Of a stretch of 64,000 bases of DNA, positions 60,961 to 64,000 are shown in pieces. The position numbers and the translations under genes are program-made. Each line of letters opens with the position of its first letter. The stretch's first letter is position 1. The DNA is taken from contig NC_083386.1 in NCBI RefSeq assembly GCF_031755915.1, forward strand, positions 23,458,501-23,522,500, given 5' to 3'. Under the pieces are notes generated by a model that was not told the origin of the DNA, did not search any database, and worked only from the letters and a program-made list of their open reading frames with translations. Source of the DNA: Ziziphus jujuba (Eukaryota; Streptophyta; Magnoliopsida; Rosales; Rhamnaceae).

Positions 60961-63523
60961 TGTCACATTCCAAATCTATATACTCAAAATGTGATAAAAG
61001 TAATACTTATAACATTTAAAAGAACTTATAATGCGGAACATAAAAGTCTCCAAATATCATTAATAAATAACATCTAAAATATATCTCCAAAAAATGAACT
61101 AAAAATAAACTCCAACATCTAAAAGGTCTTTCAAGCTAACTAATATACAAATAAAAACAACTAAGCACCATTATCATATACCAAATGTAGCTATCTTGAA
61201 ACTATGGAGTACCTGAAACCATAACAATAAATAATGAGTATAAAACTCAGCAAGCTACTGGGTTTTTCATAATTATAAAATAAAAAAATACTTAAAATCA
61301 TAATAAATAAATATCTGAAAATAATCTTTAACAATATAAACATGATTTTCATATAAACTCTAATTGTTAAGTACTTAGTAGGACTTTCCATAACATAGTA
61401 TTACCTATCGGTAATCCGAAATCCGAATAAACTCGTGTGTGAGGCATGTAACAAGTGAGGAAACATAAATTTTAAAAACAAACACTCACATCCGAAGGTA
61501 CGAGCCATACTCCTACTGTGATCATCAGTAGGTCCTGCCACATGAAACAATACGTCTAAATCCGAAGGTAAAGAACCATAAATCACTAGGAAATATCCTT
61601 ACATGATTCATCTTAACACCTGAAAATATATCATAATATATCCATAAATGCCTACTAAATACCAACAACCAGAGCAAAAACACGTATATCAATAATCCAA
61701 TAATTTCTTTGTACAATACATATATATTTCATAAAACATAAACTTATAGAAAAACATAATAAATCAATAACATAAGTATATAATTGCTATGGTTTTATTT
61801 TTAAAAAGTCCAGTAATTTACCTTGATCAGCAAAGTCCACAAAAGATTTTCAACCTATGAATAATACCAATAGTCTCTCATCAGTATAAAACAGAATCAT
61901 CATATACCATAATTATCTTACGTATAAATCCCATAATCAAGCTCTTAAATTCAAACGAAATGAATAAGAGTTGATACCATAAGATCATCATAGCTTAAAC
62001 CCCAAATCTTAAAATCATAAGCTTAGAACAAGATCAAATCTCTAGAAGCTGAATAAAAACCTATTAATCCATAAACAGTCTCTAAACAAGAATTAAATTC
62101 CTTATTCAAATGATATCATCTAAATCTGAAAAATTATGAGGGTATTGTATACATGTATAAGTGACTGTGATTAAAACAATTTCATAAAATAATAATGAAA
62201 AACCATTCAAAACTCATTGAAAATTTAACAAAGAAATACTAAAACTACTAGATTTTTAGAAACCTTCATTCAATGCTCAAATTGTTTCTCTTTCATGAAA
62301 TTTTGTATGCATTTGGAATTTTACAGATTAAAACTAGACACTTGCATATACTCATATAAAATTTTAAAAGCCAAAAAAAGGTCGAAAACATGGTCAAATT
62401 CAATTTAGTAACTAATTGATAGAAACTGAAAATCAGCATTTTACAGGGAGTCCGGCCTACATAAAAATTCATTAAAAATAAAATACAATTTCAAAAGCAG
62501 TAATATTTTACAGTGTTTAACTATATATAGTAATAATGCTATATAAAAATTATTATGTCAAAAAGAGATTGAAAACTATTTAAAATTGAATTTTATTCTT
62601 TACTAAATGGACCAGAAAATAAATTCAGACAACTGGCTCTAGGTAAATTAGAAAATAACCACGGACAAAGTATAACGGATTTGAAGCTAAAATTTTTTAT
62701 AATAATATTAGACATATATAGGATTAAAGTATACAAATGTTTAGGCAAAAATAATTTTGTTTGGATCTGTTTTGAAATTTTTCCATACAAACCATATTAC
62801 AGTCGAACAGAAAAACCAGACAGAATGCATAAATTCAGAATTTTGTAATAAATTGAAAACAGATCCAAATCATCCCAAATTAATTTCTACAGATTCAAAA
62901 ACATGTCTATTTTCATCCATAAAAATTTTAATGCCAAAATAAACCTTTAAATATTTTACATAAATTCAAACAATCACTCTATACAGATCCCAAATAAATT
63001 CCAGATTAGGATTTCAACAACAACTCTTCAATTCAACCTTAATCAATACTTCTATAATCCAAAAACTTCTCAAATAATATCATATAACAGAAAAATATTA
63101 GAAAACCAACCTTGATCACTTGAAAGATTTAGGATCTTCCTTCCAATGCTCCAAAATTTGTTCAAAAATTTTAAAATCTCCAAAAATACTAGATCCCTAA
63201 CAACCTTAATGGAAAACCAAAACCCTAAATTAAGATCAGAAGCCCTTAATATTACCCTAATAGCTTTTAGGACTATAAGAAGAAGAAGAAAAAGAAGAAT
63301 AAGACTTACCAATACCCTAGCGGCGCAAAGTTGAAAACAACTTAAAAGTAAAACGAACGTATTTTCTCTTTCCTTTTAAAAACCAAAATAGAATAAATAT
63401 CCTTCTTTTTTTTTTCAATTTCCTAATAAAATTGAAATATACTTATGACCAAACCTATTAGGATAAAAACTCTATTTTTTTTCTTTAAAAAATAAATAGT
63501 TATAAAACCTTTTTTTTCTTTAA

Positions 63524-63555
<32 letters not shown>

Positions 63556-63591
63556 TCTGTATGTTACGTTTATAACAAATTTGGGACGTCA
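60961..63591 (-). repeat. probable solo LTR (gypsy-type)
   Basis: Read on the minus strand it starts TGACGTCCCAAATTTG (63591) and ends TTTGGAATGTGACA (60961), terminal sequences like those of plant gypsy LTRs. An internal 'GCTGAGTTTTATACTC' resembles the CACTCACTGAGATTT block of the LTR at 29047. No primer-binding site or internal domain adjoins either end and I find no 5-bp target duplication, so it is a solo or truncated LTR. Small ORFs within it are not genes. Confidence 0.45.
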
Positions 63592-64000
63592 GGGTTCAAT
63601 TTGAATATTTTCAAATTTTAAAATTTAATTCGCATAATCATAAAACTTCAAAGTACTAATCAGTAAGTAACCTTAAATTTTTTTAATCCTCTTTGACAAT
63701 ACAAAAGTTAGTACCTGGGCGACATCTCATACTCGATTGGCTCGAGGAATTTAACATCGTCTTGAAGCTTCATGGGATGAACTTTCACTAGCAACATGTA
63801 AACGAATTTGAATTGTCCTACTTTCTGAAATACACACTTTGAAGACGAAATCTCTTTTTAGAATTCCTTCGAAGTTGAATTTTTCTTTTCTTCACAAATT
63901 CAAAATTGTTATGCAGGACTTCACCGAAAGCTAGTAAATATAATAAAAGCTATAAACTAAATGCATTTCAGTATATATCATTACAAGTTTATCTTTGATT
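63592..64000. other. intergenic, nothing recognised
   Basis: AT-rich sequence to the window end without a recognisable feature. Confidence 0.4.

Noticed and set aside
1..64000. tRNA and rRNA genes
   Set aside because: I scanned for B-box-like GGTTCGANTCC contexts and found only LTR or repeat matches without a cloverleaf; no rRNA segments were recognised.

Overview
The window is nuclear DNA from a flowering plant, probably a eudicot. It is strongly AT-rich, has long (TA)n, poly-A and poly-T tracts, intron-bearing genes with GT..AG borders, and tRNA-Met-primed LTR retrotransposons, a MULE, a hAT element and a TRIM. I cannot name the species. Only one host gene looks close to functional; most of the rest is layered transposable elements and gene remains.

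Left part (1-16.7 kb): pieces of a Ty3/gypsy LTR in opposite orientations (400-1462), a large direct duplication (2275-4505 and 5054-6787) flanking a Ty1/copia 3' LTR remnant (4802-5044), then AT-rich DNA with one possible 84-codon ORF (10727-10981). An ankyrin-repeat/PGG membrane protein gene follows in five exons (16748-20680, +). Its exon 2/exon 3 junction is one base out of phase, so it may be recently damaged.

Centre (21332-46776): one large Mutator-like element (MULE) with about 100-bp terminal inverted repeats and a 9-bp target duplication differing at one base. It carries a MURA transposase pseudogene (+) and, convergently, a DUF1985/Ulp1 (C48 SUMO-protease-like) gene (-), the arrangement known from Kaonashi/CUMULE-type MULEs. 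The MURA frame is broken by transition-type stops and by a 373-bp TRIM. A 16-kb chromodomain-bearing Ty3/gypsy (Tekay/Del-like) element sits 65 bp upstream of the Ulp1 ORF. Its interior holds a younger, nearly complete 8.3-kb gypsy element (TSD GTTAA), and its 3' LTR holds a 1.1-kb hAT-type element (8-bp TSD).

Right part (46.8-64 kb): a second ankyrin gene, now a pseudogene on the minus strand, can be traced through exon remnants at 56506, 56083-55652, 55172-55026 and 48857-48750. A 5.2-kb gypsy element (49063-54285, TSD GACAG) lies in its third intron. Next come a WRAP73-like WD40 pseudogene fragment (57355-56969), a long AT-rich foldback structure with iterated TTAGACCAAA motifs (about 59640-60960), and a probable solo LTR on the minus strand (60961-63591).

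The most interesting material is the Ulp1-carrying MULE with its internal iterated motif array and mutation pattern, the ankyrin gene and its dispersed pseudogene, the compensating hairpin repeats inside the gypsy 5' LTR, and the foldback element.
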